Assembly: GCA_947471745.1 (NCBI GenBank)
Contig: CANJKZ010000460.1
Span: 310,001 to 374,000 of the forward strand
Length of the DNA: 64,000 nt
Reading direction: 5' to 3'
Source: Closterium sp. Naga37s-1
Lineage: Eukaryota; Streptophyta; Zygnematophyceae; Desmidiales; Closteriaceae
The position numbers and the translations under genes were made by a program. Below are positions 18,590 to 28,306 of the stretch, one piece after another (position 1 is the stretch's first letter; every line of letters begins with the position of its first letter). The notes below the pieces were generated by a model, which saw only the letters and a list, made by a program, of their open reading frames with translations, was not told the DNA's origin and searched no databases.

Positions 18590-19235
18590 CCCCCTCCCAA
18601 CACAAGGTGCGGCAGGGAGACAGAGAGGAGAAGGGGGGGCGGGGGGGGGGCTGATGCTGCAAATCCCCTCCCCCCACTGCTGCACCCGCAGCAGAGGGAG
18701 GAAGGAGAAGGGGGGGGGGGCGGGGGGGGCTGGTGCTGCAGATCCCCTCCCCCCCACCGCTGCACCCGCAGCAGGGGGATGGAGGAGAAGTGGGGGGGGG
18801 GGGCTGGGGGGGCTGGTGCTGCAGATCCCCTTCTGCCTCCCCCTGAACCTCCAAGCTCCCCCCCCCTCCCAACACAAGGTGCGGCAGGGAGAGAGAGAGG
18901 AGAAGGGGGGGCGGGGGGGGGCTGATGCTGCAAATCTCCTCCCCCCCACTGCTGCACCCGCAGCAGGGAGACAGAGAGGAGAAGGGGGGGTCGGGGGGGG
19001 GCTGATGCTGCAAATCCCCTCCCCCCCACTGCTGCACCCGCAGCAGGGGGAGGAAGGAGAAGGGGGGGGCGGGGGGGGGCTGGTGCTGCAGATCCCCTCC
19101 CCCCCACTGCTGCTCCACAATCCTTCACCCCCCAGGGGTGGAGGAGAAAGGGGGGGCGGGGGGGGCTGGTGCTGCAGATCCCCTCCTGCCTCCCCCTGAA
19201 CCTCCAAGCTCCCCTCCCCTTCCCAACACAAGGTG
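18590..19235. repeat. About 100-bp G/C-rich tandem repeats inside element D
   Basis: Several copies of a unit with AGGGAGA, a long G-run, GCTGGTGCTGCAGATCCCCT, a C-run and CACTGCTGCACCCGCAGCAG. Copies vary in length. The Pro-rich and Gly-rich open frames here are repeat artefacts. Confidence 0.85.
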
Positions 19236-19439
19236 CGGCAGGGAGAGAGAGAGGAGGAGGCGTGGCGGCAGCTGCTGCTGCTGAGGCACATCCGCCACCC
19301 CCTCACACCCTCTCCACCCCGTCCCCATGGAGGGGGGGGAGGGGGGCGGGGGCGGAGCTGCGCGTGCGACTGCAGGGCACGCTGGCAGGAAGAAACCGTC
19401 ACCCCTCTTGCCACCCCCTTACCCTCCATGATGCGACGG

Positions 19440-20160
19440 GGCACCGGGGCCGCGGCTAGGGGCGACAGGTCGCTAGGGACCGAGGCTAGAGGCGACGGGG
19501 CCGCGGTTAGGGGCGGCAGGTCGCGAGGGGCCATGGCTAGGGGCGACGGGGCCAAGGGGCCGAGGCGACGGGCCTAGGGTCGCGAGGGGCCGCAGTTGGG
19601 GGCGACGGGGTCGACGGGGCCAACGGGGCCGAGGGGCGCAGCTAGGGGCGACGGGGCCAACGGGGCCGAGGGGCGCGGCCAGGAGCGACGGGGGCGACGG
19701 GGCCAACGGGGCCGAGGTGCGCGGCTAGGGGCGACGGGGTCGACGGGGCCAACGAGGCCGAGGGACGCGGCTAGGGGCGACGGGGCCAACGGGGCCGAGG
19801 TGCGCGGCTAGGGGCGACGGGGTCGACGGGGCCAACGAGGCCGAGGGGCGCGGCTAGGGGCGACGGGGCCAACGGGGCCGAGAGGCGCGGCTAGGGGCGA
19901 CGGGGTCGACGGGGCCAACGGGGCCGAGGGGCGCGGCTAGGGGCGACGGGGCCAACGGGGCCGAGTGGCGCGGCTAGGGGCGACGGGGCCAACGGGGCCG
20001 AGTGGCGCGGCTAGGGGCGACGGGGCCAATGGGGCCGAGAGGCACGGCTAGGGGCGACGGGGTTGACGGGGCCGAAGGGCGCGGCTAGGGGCGTCAGGGC
20101 CAACGGGGCCGAGGGGCGCGGCTAGGGGCGACGGGGCCAAGGGGCCGAGCCTAGGGGCTA
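19440..20160. repeat. GGGGCGACGGGGCCAACGG-type array inside element D
   Basis: About 20 imperfect copies of a 30- to 40-bp unit (GGCTAGGGGCGACGGGG plus CCAACGGGGCCGAG). It is close in style to the leader of element F, suggesting that D's inside is an expanded leader. Confidence 0.85.
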
Positions 20161-20210
20161 GGGGCGACGCCAAGGGGTGACGGGCCGGGGTCTAGGCTAG
20201 CAGGGCAGTA

Positions 20211-20261
20211 GGTGGTGGGCCCATGAATGTTAGGTTCTAGGAACGACCTACTCTGATAGCA
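20211..20261 (-). promoter_or_regulatory. Primer site and leader module (element D)
   Basis: Minus strand: TGCTATCAGAG primer site, a hairpin between TAGGTTC (20231-20237) and GAACGACCTA (20241-20250, one bulged base), then GGGCCCACCACC with the palindrome at 20217-20222. This is the same order as in the autonomous copies, although the LTRs are unrelated. Confidence 0.75.
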
Positions 20262-20459
20262 TGTTAGAATAGTAGGTAAAACGAGGCTTAGGAGAAACCA
20301 TAGCCAAGGAGGATGTCGAGAGGAAAAGTTGAGAAGGGATGAATGCACTATAGGAAGAACAGTACATATAGGCAAGAGCTAGGGGTGCACCACCAACAAA
20401 GTATGAAGCTACACTACAGTTAATGCAAAGGACAGTTTATATAAAATATGTGTTCAACA
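20262..20459 (-). repeat. 5' LTR of element D (198 bp)
   Basis: Partner of 17798-17995. Followed by ACGAT (20460-20464). Confidence 0.92.
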
Positions 20460-21826
20460 ACGATATGCGATATATACAGTGTCCATGCGACCTCACTTTT
20501 GGTCGCATGGTTGGTGGGAGTTCGAGTTCCCCAAAACATATTCTTGGTGCAGTTGACAAAGGGTGCCGGTATCTGTGTTTTTGTGTGTTCAAGCTCGACA
20601 ACACCCAAACAAGTGCAAGTTCGCCCAAAACCCGCTCCAAAGAATTTTCGAATTAAAATTCACAAGTGCATCGCGCCCTTAAGGCCCAGGCCAGAATTAC
20701 CGAGTCGGGTGGAGAAGTGTCACCACTTTCACGCGATTGGTCCAGATTTTCAGTTGGTTTTTAATAAGGTTGGTTGTTGATTTTCCAATCGAACCTCCTT
20801 ATGGGGTTTTCCGAACCTACAAATTTTCTGTTGATTTCGTTGTGTAATTCGGGTCTTGGGTTTTAAGTCACATGTAGCAAAGCGTTGAGCGTAGAAGTCC
20901 ACGTGAAAACGTGTCGGTGTGGAAAGTCGATGACGAATCCAGGTATTATGTGCCCCAAAATTCTTCAAGGCGAACCCGAAGAGGTAGACCAGAAACTGTG
21001 ACGGAAAATCCACGTTGCTCGAACTGTCGAAATTTGTCGTTACTCCACCAAAACTTTCGGTGGTACTTTCCGCAGCTGCAGCTGGCAGCACCTAACGTGG
21101 TTGAAATTAATGCAGTTGTCATGGGCGGGTCGAAGGCGAGTTCTCGGTAGCACAGTTGGGATGGATTGTCCGAGATTTGTCGTAATTCACCGATGGTTCT
21201 TGGGCAGGGATGAAATTTTACAGCTGTCGCTCCCCCCCTTCACTGTTGCTGTCGCCTTCTTCAGTTCGTCATAAGTCTTTCGTACCCCTTGAAAGCTCTG
21301 TGTAGTTCCCGCGGTGTTGCCCTTCATCGGTGTTGCGCGCGTTTAACCAAACGCCGAAGACTCGTCCGAAATTGTCTGCGCTTCTCGCCGTAAAGCCTGT
21401 GAAGTCCCGCGTAAAACTCCGTAAATGTCGGTCGAAACATAACCCCGTAAATCCGCTGTTGCAGGTGAATTTCTCCTACGAAAACTTCGGTCGTACTATA
21501 GCCGCCCACTCGGTCACCAGCCGTTTCCGTCAGTTCACCAGAACCCATCTGGGGGCATAACATGGAACCGGGGACTAGACCTGGGTATTCCGAGACCGAC
21601 TTTCACGGATCCTAGTGGCATCAACGCCGTTGACCCCGTCGTCGAATCTGCTCCCGCCGATGCTGTTTAACAAAATACCACGCAAATTCCCACTGGCGCT
21701 TTGAAGATGTTTCACCCATCGATCGTCGCAGGCAGGTAAATCCCGAAACTTCGGCTTCTCCCACGCTCCCTTTTACTGAAGAATTTCCCGCCGCTGTGTT
21801 TCTTGCCAAGCGACTTGAGAAGTGAC
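20460..21826. other. Host segment between elements D and E
   Basis: About 1.37 kb, no convincing gene, RNA or domain. It ends with GTGAC (21822-21826), the left TSD of E. The open frames are short and share no motif I recognise. Confidence 0.7.
20642..20682 (-). repeat. Right arm of the 41-bp host inverted repeat
   Basis: Reverse-complement partner of 9800-9840 (about 36 of 41 positions). Confidence 0.7.
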
Positions 21827-22203
21827 TGTTGGAAAAAGACAGGAAATTGACTTGAGCAATTCAGGCGTTCGATAGTATAGTAGTATCATAGTAGTTCTAT
21901 ATATGTGTGTTACTGTAGCAGGTCTCCCTTCGTGTGACTAACAGGCAGTAGTACGAACAGTCGCGAGACTGTTCGTATGACACAGGATTATACCTCTTCG
22001 TAGAGTCAACTCGATATATAAGCTCATTTCATGAACAGGTACATCTTCGAATAGGTACGTCCTAGACTATAAAGCTCTTGTATGTTTTATCTATTATCAA
22101 TTCTTGTTCTTACAAATTACCAGCACAGGAATTCCCGTCTTCCGCTGCAATATCTCAGAGACTAAACTCTCAAAAGATCCGAAGGCATTTTTTCAGCCCA
22201 ACA
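21827..22203 (+). repeat. 5' LTR of element E (377 bp)
   Basis: TG...CA termini. A perfect 11-bp hairpin with a GCGA loop lies at 21952-21977 (left arm TACGAACAGTC). A likely TATA box is TATAAAG at about 22068. The copy is 30 bp longer than the 3' LTR because of sequence at about 21997-22030 absent there. Confidence 0.93.
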
Positions 22204-22216
22204 TGGTATGAGAGCT
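22204..22216 (+). promoter_or_regulatory. Primer binding site of element E
   Basis: TGGTATGAGAGCT directly after the LTR, close to the plant Copia tRNA-iMet site TGGTATCAGAGC. A GGAGA/TCTCC hairpin follows, but no GGGCCC box. Confidence 0.85.
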
Positions 22217-22292
22217 GGAGAGTTTACGATCTCCTATTTTCTTACGAATCCTCAGTCATCAAAAGTTTTATTGTCATGGCTAACTTACAGTC

Positions 22293-23214
22293 ATGACAGA
22301 TAGCAACAACGAAAAAACCCACTTGCAAAGTGGAGGTGGTGGCTCACATCAGCCCACTGCACCACCACTACCTGGTTCCGGTTTCTCAGGGATAACCTTC
22401 GGAAACCCTGCTTCAACAGCTGCATCTGCAACCGGACCAGGAGGCGTAGGAGGACAGTCCCAGTCCTTCGTGTTTAACGCTGCAACAGATGGAGAGGGTT
22501 CTGCTATAGGAGATGGCACAGCAGGCCTCGATGGGAACGGCATCAATGAGCATTGATGGGACATCATACATACGACAACAACCGGTTTCTTACCGTGCTC
22601 GGCCTCGACAGCAGATACGGATCACTCAGGCGTTCGTGCCCTGAACTGCACCTGTGCAACAGCAACAACATCAATAGCAACAGGATGGAAACAGACTTGG
22701 AGTAGGTGTCGCAACAAACTATCAAGCACAGATGCGGAACATACTGAAGTTTCAGACTTGAAGGCTTTTCGATGGAAAGGAATTCTTCGCCAGGAGTTTT
22801 GAATTTGGACTCATGATGGAAGCAGCGCAGATTTGGGAGTACTTCATTGGGGAAATACAGCATCCAGTCAACGGAACACCAGATGACCAGCACAGCTTCG
22901 CCTTTCAATCGATGATGGCGTTCACCATTCTTCTACGCAACCTATCATCCACTGAACAGCAAGGCATCAGATCATACAGGGAGTTTGCCAACTCAGCAGA
23001 GTTAGCATGACATCTGAAGCGGCTTTATCAAGTAACGGACTGTGTAACACAGAGCAGACTCATGTCACAGTTGAACAATGTGCACATAAAGGAAGGAGAG
23101 CATGCGGTGCAGTACATCAACCGGTGCAGAGAGCTACGTGATCAGTTTAATCGAAGTGGAGGAAGCTTCCCTGAGTCAAATTTTGTGACAGCTGTCATCG
23201 CCGGACTTGCACCT
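22293..23214 (+). pseudogene. Gag N-terminal part (element E)
   Basis: Starts MTDSNNEKTHLQSGGGG. Several stops separate the segments, but a Copia Gag (UBN2-type) is recognisable: GLMMEAAQIWEYFIGEIQHP, FAFQSMMAFTILLRNLSS, RSYREFANSAELA, then MSQLNNVHIKEGEHAVQYINRCRELRDQF and FVTAVIAGLAP. Gag is cut here by element F; it resumes at 30486. CACCT (23210-23214) is the duplicated target. Confidence 0.85.
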
Positions 23215-23435
23215 CATAGGCAAAGTGGGGGAGAACAAGTGGTCACAAGACCAGTCAAGAAAAGCAAAGCAAGCTCAGGGCGGATCACAAAGTCACCACA
23301 CAGTCCGAGCACAAGCAAAGGGCCACAAGGCCAGTTCACATGCAGAGATATATAAAAGAGAACAAACAATACAGTAATCATACCCTAGCAAGTGCAAGCA
23401 TGCATGTATATATATAGATCACAGTACACGCAAAA
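23215..23435 (-). other. 3' non-coding block of element F, truncated
   Basis: Matches the conserved 3' block of the lineage, but stops inside the hairpin loop so that only CATAGGCAAAGTGGGGG remains of the hairpin and no G tract or LTR is left. Confidence 0.8.
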
Positions 23436-24038
23436 TCACGCAGTGAGCAAGTGAGGCAAAGTAGGCACAAGGCCTAACACAGTAGAGAAGCGCTGATGAT
23501 CACCAGGCGGAAGTGCCTTGGTGAATATATCAGTAGTGTTGGCCCTAGTGGCCACGTACGCAAGACGAAGATGGCCACGCTGCTGCAACTCTCGAGCAAG
23601 GAAGTATCGCAGAGCGATGTGCTTCGTTCTGTGCTCCAGTCTGTGCTCCTGACACAAGGCAATCATGGCCTTGTTGTCTACGTACAGAACTGGAGGCGAA
23701 TGAGGCTGCTCTCCCAAGTCAGTCAGCAGGTAGGTGAGCCAGGGTAGCTCCAGTGCAGCCATGGCCCCTGCGTAGATCTCAGCCTCACAACTGGAGCTGA
23801 GAACCGAAGACGAGCGGGTAGACCGCCAGGAAACAGAGCCAGAACCGAGGCTGAAGGTGTAACCCTGTGACGATCGCTGCGTAGCTGAGTCGTCAACCCA
23901 AGAAGCGTCTGCGTGACTAGTGAGGACAACTGGACCCCGTCCTCCAAGCACGAGCCCCATGCCCGACGTACTGCACAAGTAATGCAGTACCCTCTTTGCA
24001 GCATCCCAGTGCACCTTTCGGTGCCTACCGGGAGCCAC
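23436..24038 (-). CDS. RNase H part of Pol (element F)
   Basis: 200 residues: MAPGRHRKVHWDAAKRVLHYLC, HADASWVDDSATQRSSQGYTFS, SSCEAEIYAGAMAALELPW, LYVDNKAMIALCQEHRLEHRTKHIALRYFLARE, ending LVPTLPHLLTA. The RNase H domain itself looks intact. It is out of frame with the RT upstream. Confidence 0.9.
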   Translation of the reverse strand: MAPGRHRKVHWDAAKRVLHYLCSTSGMGLVLGGRGPVVLTSHADASWVDDSATQRSSQGYTFSLGSGSVSWRSTRSSSVLSSSCEAEIYAGAMAALELPWLTYLLTDLGEQPHSPPVLYVDNKAMIALCQEHRLEHRTKHIALRYFLARELQQRGHLRLAYVATRANTTDIFTKALPPGDHQRFSTVLGLVPTLPHLLTA

Positions 24039-24259
24039 GTAGCGAGCCAGGAGGCTGAGAGGGTACGCGAGGTCTGGTCATGTGCACGTCATCAGGTACA
24101 TGAGGCAACCCACAAGCTCTGGGTACGGACCACTCGGCTCTACGGACTCGTCCGAAGGTGGAGTTGAGAGCAAGTGGCCGGTAGACAGAGGAGTGGGCTA
24201 TGGCGAGGAGAACTGGAAGACGAAGCGCTGAAGGACCTGGTGCACCATGTGTGACTGAG

Positions 24260-25626
24260 TCAGGGTGATGGTGCACCGTGCTCTGTCCCGAGTGATCTGC
24301 AAGCCAAGATAGCTGCGCAGGTCACCCAGGCAGTGCAGGTGTGTCTCTTCTGCAGCTCCGACTTCACAAGGGTCAGTGCCTCACTGTCAGCAGTGGCAAA
24401 GACCAGGTCGTCTACGTACACGAGGACGTAGAACGGCGGCAACGACGTGTCGGTGCGTAGAAACAGCGACGGGTCAGAAGTAGATGGAGTAAACCCCAGA
24501 GCCGCAAGTGTAGTCCTCGGTGTGTTGTGCCACTCGCGAGGTGCCTGGCGGAGACCGTAGACTGGCCACCGGAGGCTCCACTGGGTACCTGCAGGAAACG
24601 ACCAAGTGAAGCCAGGTGGGCGGCGCAGCCAGATCTCCTCGTGCAGGCTGCCCTATAAGAAAGCTGTGCTGAAGTTAAGAGAGTGCAACTCGTAGTCACG
24701 CTGAGCAGCGACGTGCAACAACACCCGAAGAGTGGTCATCTTCGGGGTGGTGGGGAAAATTTCTGGAAGTAGTCGACCCCCTGTTGCTGACTGAAGCCTC
24801 TAGCAACGTAACGCGCCTTGAAGGCAGGTGGAGAACCCGGCGGCCGCTTCACCCTGAAAATCCACATGCCATCGACTATGTTCGCCCGAGACGGGGGAAC
24901 TGCGTCGACGTAGGTGTCTGTGGACTTCCAGCATGCCATCTCGGCATCCATGGCTGCCTGCCACTGAGAGGAGTAATGACCCGTAATCACCTCTGCGTAA
25001 GAGCGCGGGGTCGGGATGTCTGGTGCGTCCGGGTCTCCCTCAGGGGCAAGCAGCATGGAAGCGAAACGAGGTACAGCAGCTGCAAGACACTCAAAGTCCT
25101 CCTGCGTGTCCTCAAGGACGTCCGTGCCAAGAGCACACTCACCCTCGACGGACGGAGGACTGGCAGACCGAGACTCAGCAACAAGAGCAGTGGCGTAGTC
25201 TAGACGACAGGCAGCAGCAAAGTCAACCAGCTCAGCAACGAGGGCAGATGCAGCAGCGGACTCAAAAGAAGGGTCAGTGACAACAGTGGCGAGGAGACGA
25301 GAGACAGTGGGACTGGCAGCACGAGCAAGGTCAGACTCAGGGTCAGGGATGGCAGGAAGAGAGGACTGAGGAGGAGGCAGCAGAGGAACACATAGTGGAA
25401 CAGAGGAAGGACGAAGTGCCATAGCGTGGGTGCCGGGGACAGGAGGAGGACGCGGACGAGGAACCCTACGACCAGTGCGAGCAGTGCAAACAGGTGAGGC
25501 AGGACGAGACTCAGGCTCACGACGCTCTGTACGACCTCCAGTCTGCTCAGTGTAAGGAGAGGGAGCAGGCAGTGGGGAGGGTGGCTGTAACGGCGGCTGT
25601 GACTGGTCAGGCGGCGAACGCAGCAA
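24260..25626 (-). pseudogene. Reverse transcriptase (element F, broken)
   Basis: 25626 to 24736 reads the acidic pre-RT region ([18 protein letters not shown]) and the RT N-terminus ([55 protein letters not shown]). It then shifts near 24740. The catalytic YVDD survives in 24260-24442 (MPPFYVLVYVDDLVFATAD), which again shifts after KRHTCT. Not functional. Confidence 0.85.
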
Positions 25627-26642
25627 GGGAGGAGTAAGGCCAGCAGAAGACGGGAGACCAAGATCCTGCAGAAGTAGGGGAACGAAGTATGGTCACGGCC
25701 GCATAGTGCCTCCAGCACCAGTACCACCAGACACAGCACCCCCAGCTCCAGCTCCTCCAGCGCCAGCGCCACCAGCGCCAGGGCCTCCATCTCCAGCGCC
25801 AACAGCTTCACGGTCTCCAGCTCCAGCTCCTCCAGCTCCACCGCCACCAGCGCAATTGCCTCTAGCTCCAGCGCCTCCAGGCTCCGTAGGGTCTCCAGCT
25901 GTAGCTCCTCCAGCTCCAGCGCCCCCAACACTACCAGTCCCGGCAGCTCCACTACCCCTGGTACGAGCACCTCCAGGACCAGCAGCTGCAGCACCTCCGG
26001 TACCACCTTCTCCAGCAGTAACTCCAGCACCTCCAGCTCCAGTGTCTCTAGCGGCAGGGTCTCCAGCCCCGGCAGCTCCACTCTGAAGGCGGGTGCGCTG
26101 AGCAAACCAATCTTGTAGCTGCTGCGGGGAGAGAGGCTCCAGCCGGGGAGACAGTCGTGGCGAAGCCCCGCAGGACCTCCAGAAGAAGCAGTACCCCGAG
26201 GCTCAGCACCCCCAGACTCCGCACCCTCAGACTCAGCACCCCCAGGCTCCACACCCGCAGGCTCAGCACCCCAAGGCCCCACACCAGCAGGCTCAGCACC
26301 CCCAGGCTCAGCACCCCCAGACCTGGCACCCTCAGACTCAGCACCCCCAGGCTCCGCACCCCCAGACGCAACACCCCCAGACGCAGCACCTCGAGCAGCA
26401 CCTAAGCTGACAGCTACCTCAACAGGCCCAATACCAGGGAGAGGGTCTACCTGAGACACACCTGAGGGAGCAGGAACCTGGGGGGGGAGGGGGTCTACCA
26501 GAGGGGGACCTGGAGCAAGGAAGAGCGGCGGGGGTGGGGGAGGGGCAGAGCGGTAGGGGAAGGGACGGTAAAATGGAACCGACTCGTCAAATGTGACATC
26601 CTGAGAGGGGATGACACGGCGCGAGGTAGGGTGGTAAAATTG
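25627..26642 (-). pseudogene. Integrase-RT linker (element F)
   Basis: Begins after the integrase stop and reads [10 protein letters not shown], then GGAEP repeats and a degenerate LREWY box (DNA 26098-26135), then Ala/Gly/Pro repeats in more than one frame. Confidence 0.75.
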
Positions 26643-27404
26643 CTAGCCAGGTGCGTCAAGGGGAAAGCCAAGGAAGACGCAGGGAATAGCGCGGGCGGAG
26701 AGCTTGTCCGCGAACGTATCGCGAACAAAGGCACGAGAGCCCCAGACCCGGAATACCGACGCATCGCCAACCTCCCCCGTCCAACGTAGTGTCGGCGAAG
26801 TCTCCGGCAAGGAGACACGGGGCCAAAGGTTGAGCTGATGCGCAGCGTACTGGACAGCAAACGGCCACAGAAAATGGGGAGCAGCCGCATGGATCATGGA
26901 GGTACGAGCGACCTCCATGACTAAGCCAATGCGGCGCTCAGCAATCCCACTTTGCTGAGGGGAGGCTAGAAGCGTGAACGACCGGAGAATGCCCTCCCCA
27001 TGACAAAAGCCCCGCAAGAGGTCGGAGGAGAACTCACCACCTATGTCAGAGTGCAGACGCAGGACACGAAGGTCTTGGTGGAACCGCTCGCGGAGCTGGA
27101 GACGTACTGCGCGGATCCAAGGGATCAAGACATCAGGGACCTCACCCTTGCTGCACAAGGGGAAGACCGCGGTGTAATGCGTGTAGTCGTCAACAACCAG
27201 CAGAAAGTAGCACTCGCGGCCCTGTCCACTGACGCGGGCTGGGCCCCACACGTCCATGTGGAGAGTGTGCAGGGGAGCAGTCGTCGGGGGAAAGGCAGCG
27301 GAGTGAGGAGCGGCGCGCTGCCGCCCCTCGACGCAAGGAAGGCAGGGGGAGGGGAGGCAGAGACCTGGGAAGGCCAGAGACAAGGAGGCGGGAGTGCATG
27401 CCAC
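26643..27404 (-). CDS. Integrase (element F, truncated)
   Basis: Right frame from [15 protein letters not shown]. The DDE core is present: [33 protein letters not shown] (Asn of the usual NG replaced by Ser, Glu kept). It continues to GSRAFVRDT and FLGFPLDAPG, where Trp is replaced by TAG. The open frame's first ~25 residues are out of frame. Confidence 0.87.
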   Translation of the reverse strand: MACTPASLSLAFPGLCLPSPCLPCVEGRQRAAPHSAAFPPTTAPLHTLHMDVWGPARVSGQGRECYFLLVVDDYTHYTAVFPLCSKGEVPDVLIPWIRAVRLQLRERFHQDLRVLRLHSDIGGEFSSDLLRGFCHGEGILRSFTLLASPQQSGIAERRIGLVMEVARTSMIHAAAPHFLWPFAVQYAAHQLNLWPRVSLPETSPTLRWTGEVGDASVFRVWGSRAFVRDTFADKLSARAIPCVFLGFPLDAPG

Positions 27405-27479
27405 GAAGGCATGGCAGGGAGGGGTGACCCAGGCGGTGGTGCCACAGAAGAGTCTGGTGCGACAGGAGGCGACACAAGC

Positions 27480-28306
27480 AAGGGGGTGCTACCTGACCTG
27501 ACGCGGACACCTAGGCAGACGTAGCTACCTTAGGAGGCTCAAAAGCCAGTGTGTACAGACTCGACCCTGGCCGACGAGTGAACGTGGCCAGGTGACGGCC
27601 CGTCCGTGTACGCGTGCACATCGACACACGCTGACCCCCAGGAGTGGTGGTAGTGACCATCGCATCCTAGAGGGCAGCTGTACTCACCAAGTTTGTAGAG
27701 AACGAGGGGAGGTGAAGACTTGACAGTGAGCCAGACGGAACCGCCGGATACGGGAGAACTGTGGAGGAACGGGCAAGGACTGGGCCCCCTGAGGGGTCAG
27801 CCAGTCTGACCGGTACAGGTGCAGAGAGAGGAGTGAGGGTGGTGCTGTCGCGAAAGAAACAGCGTGAGGCACCTAAGTCAAGTGAAGGTGTGTAAGGCCT
27901 CAGCAGGCGCAGTACCAGGGAGAACAGACTCACTAGCACCTAGAGCAGCAGCCTCTATACCTTGGTCAGGCGTCACACACAGGTAACAGTCACCCTCAGC
28001 ACTAACAGACAAAGCATACATAGGAGCAAGGATAACATCATAGTCTAGGTCAAAGATAGCAATTCCAGACCTAAGGAGCTATGCCCAGCGGGGGCGCTCG
28101 GCCTCGTCACCAAACTCTGCGCGCCAAGCGTCGTCGAGGCGGGAGAAGCAGCGGTGCTGAGTTTGAGGCTTCCCGCATGTCTGACCAGCACGGTCTCACG
28201 TGCGAATGACATACGGGCAGCTACCACTACCCCCAGACGCCCCACGCTGAGAAAACCACTCACGAAGCTGCTGAGGCGACGGGGTCTTGCTCCGACGCTG
28301 CTGCTC
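27480..28306 (-). pseudogene. Gag zinc region and protease (element F, broken)
   Basis: Follows the UAG of gag. Visible: LREWFSQRG (DNA 28246-28281), a damaged C-X13-C...C motif, DLDYDVILAPMYAL, CYLCVTPDQGIEAAAL, then protease LDLGASRCFF, in which the Ser of DSG is Leu. Stops and a frameshift interrupt the frame. Confidence 0.82.

Larger units (their letters stand above)
17798..20459 (-). mobile_element. Element D: non-autonomous LTR retrotransposon, 2.66 kb, no coding capacity
   Basis: Two 198-bp LTRs (17798-17995, 20262-20459) with about two mismatches. Next to the right LTR is a primer-site-like ACTCTGATAGCA (20250-20261; TGCTATCAGAG on minus). Next to the left LTR is a G-rich polypurine tract. 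The inside is only GC-rich tandem repeats, with no Gag or Pol motif. Flanks are ACAAT and ACGAT, one mismatch. It resembles the LARD/TRIM class and must depend on another element's proteins. The leader module of the B/C/F-I lineage is kept at 20211-20250. Confidence 0.9.

Noticed and set aside
18464-19555. Minus-strand Pro-rich open frame of 363 residues in element D
   Set aside because: Made of G/C-run tandem repeats in a non-coding element; neighbouring frames are equally open.
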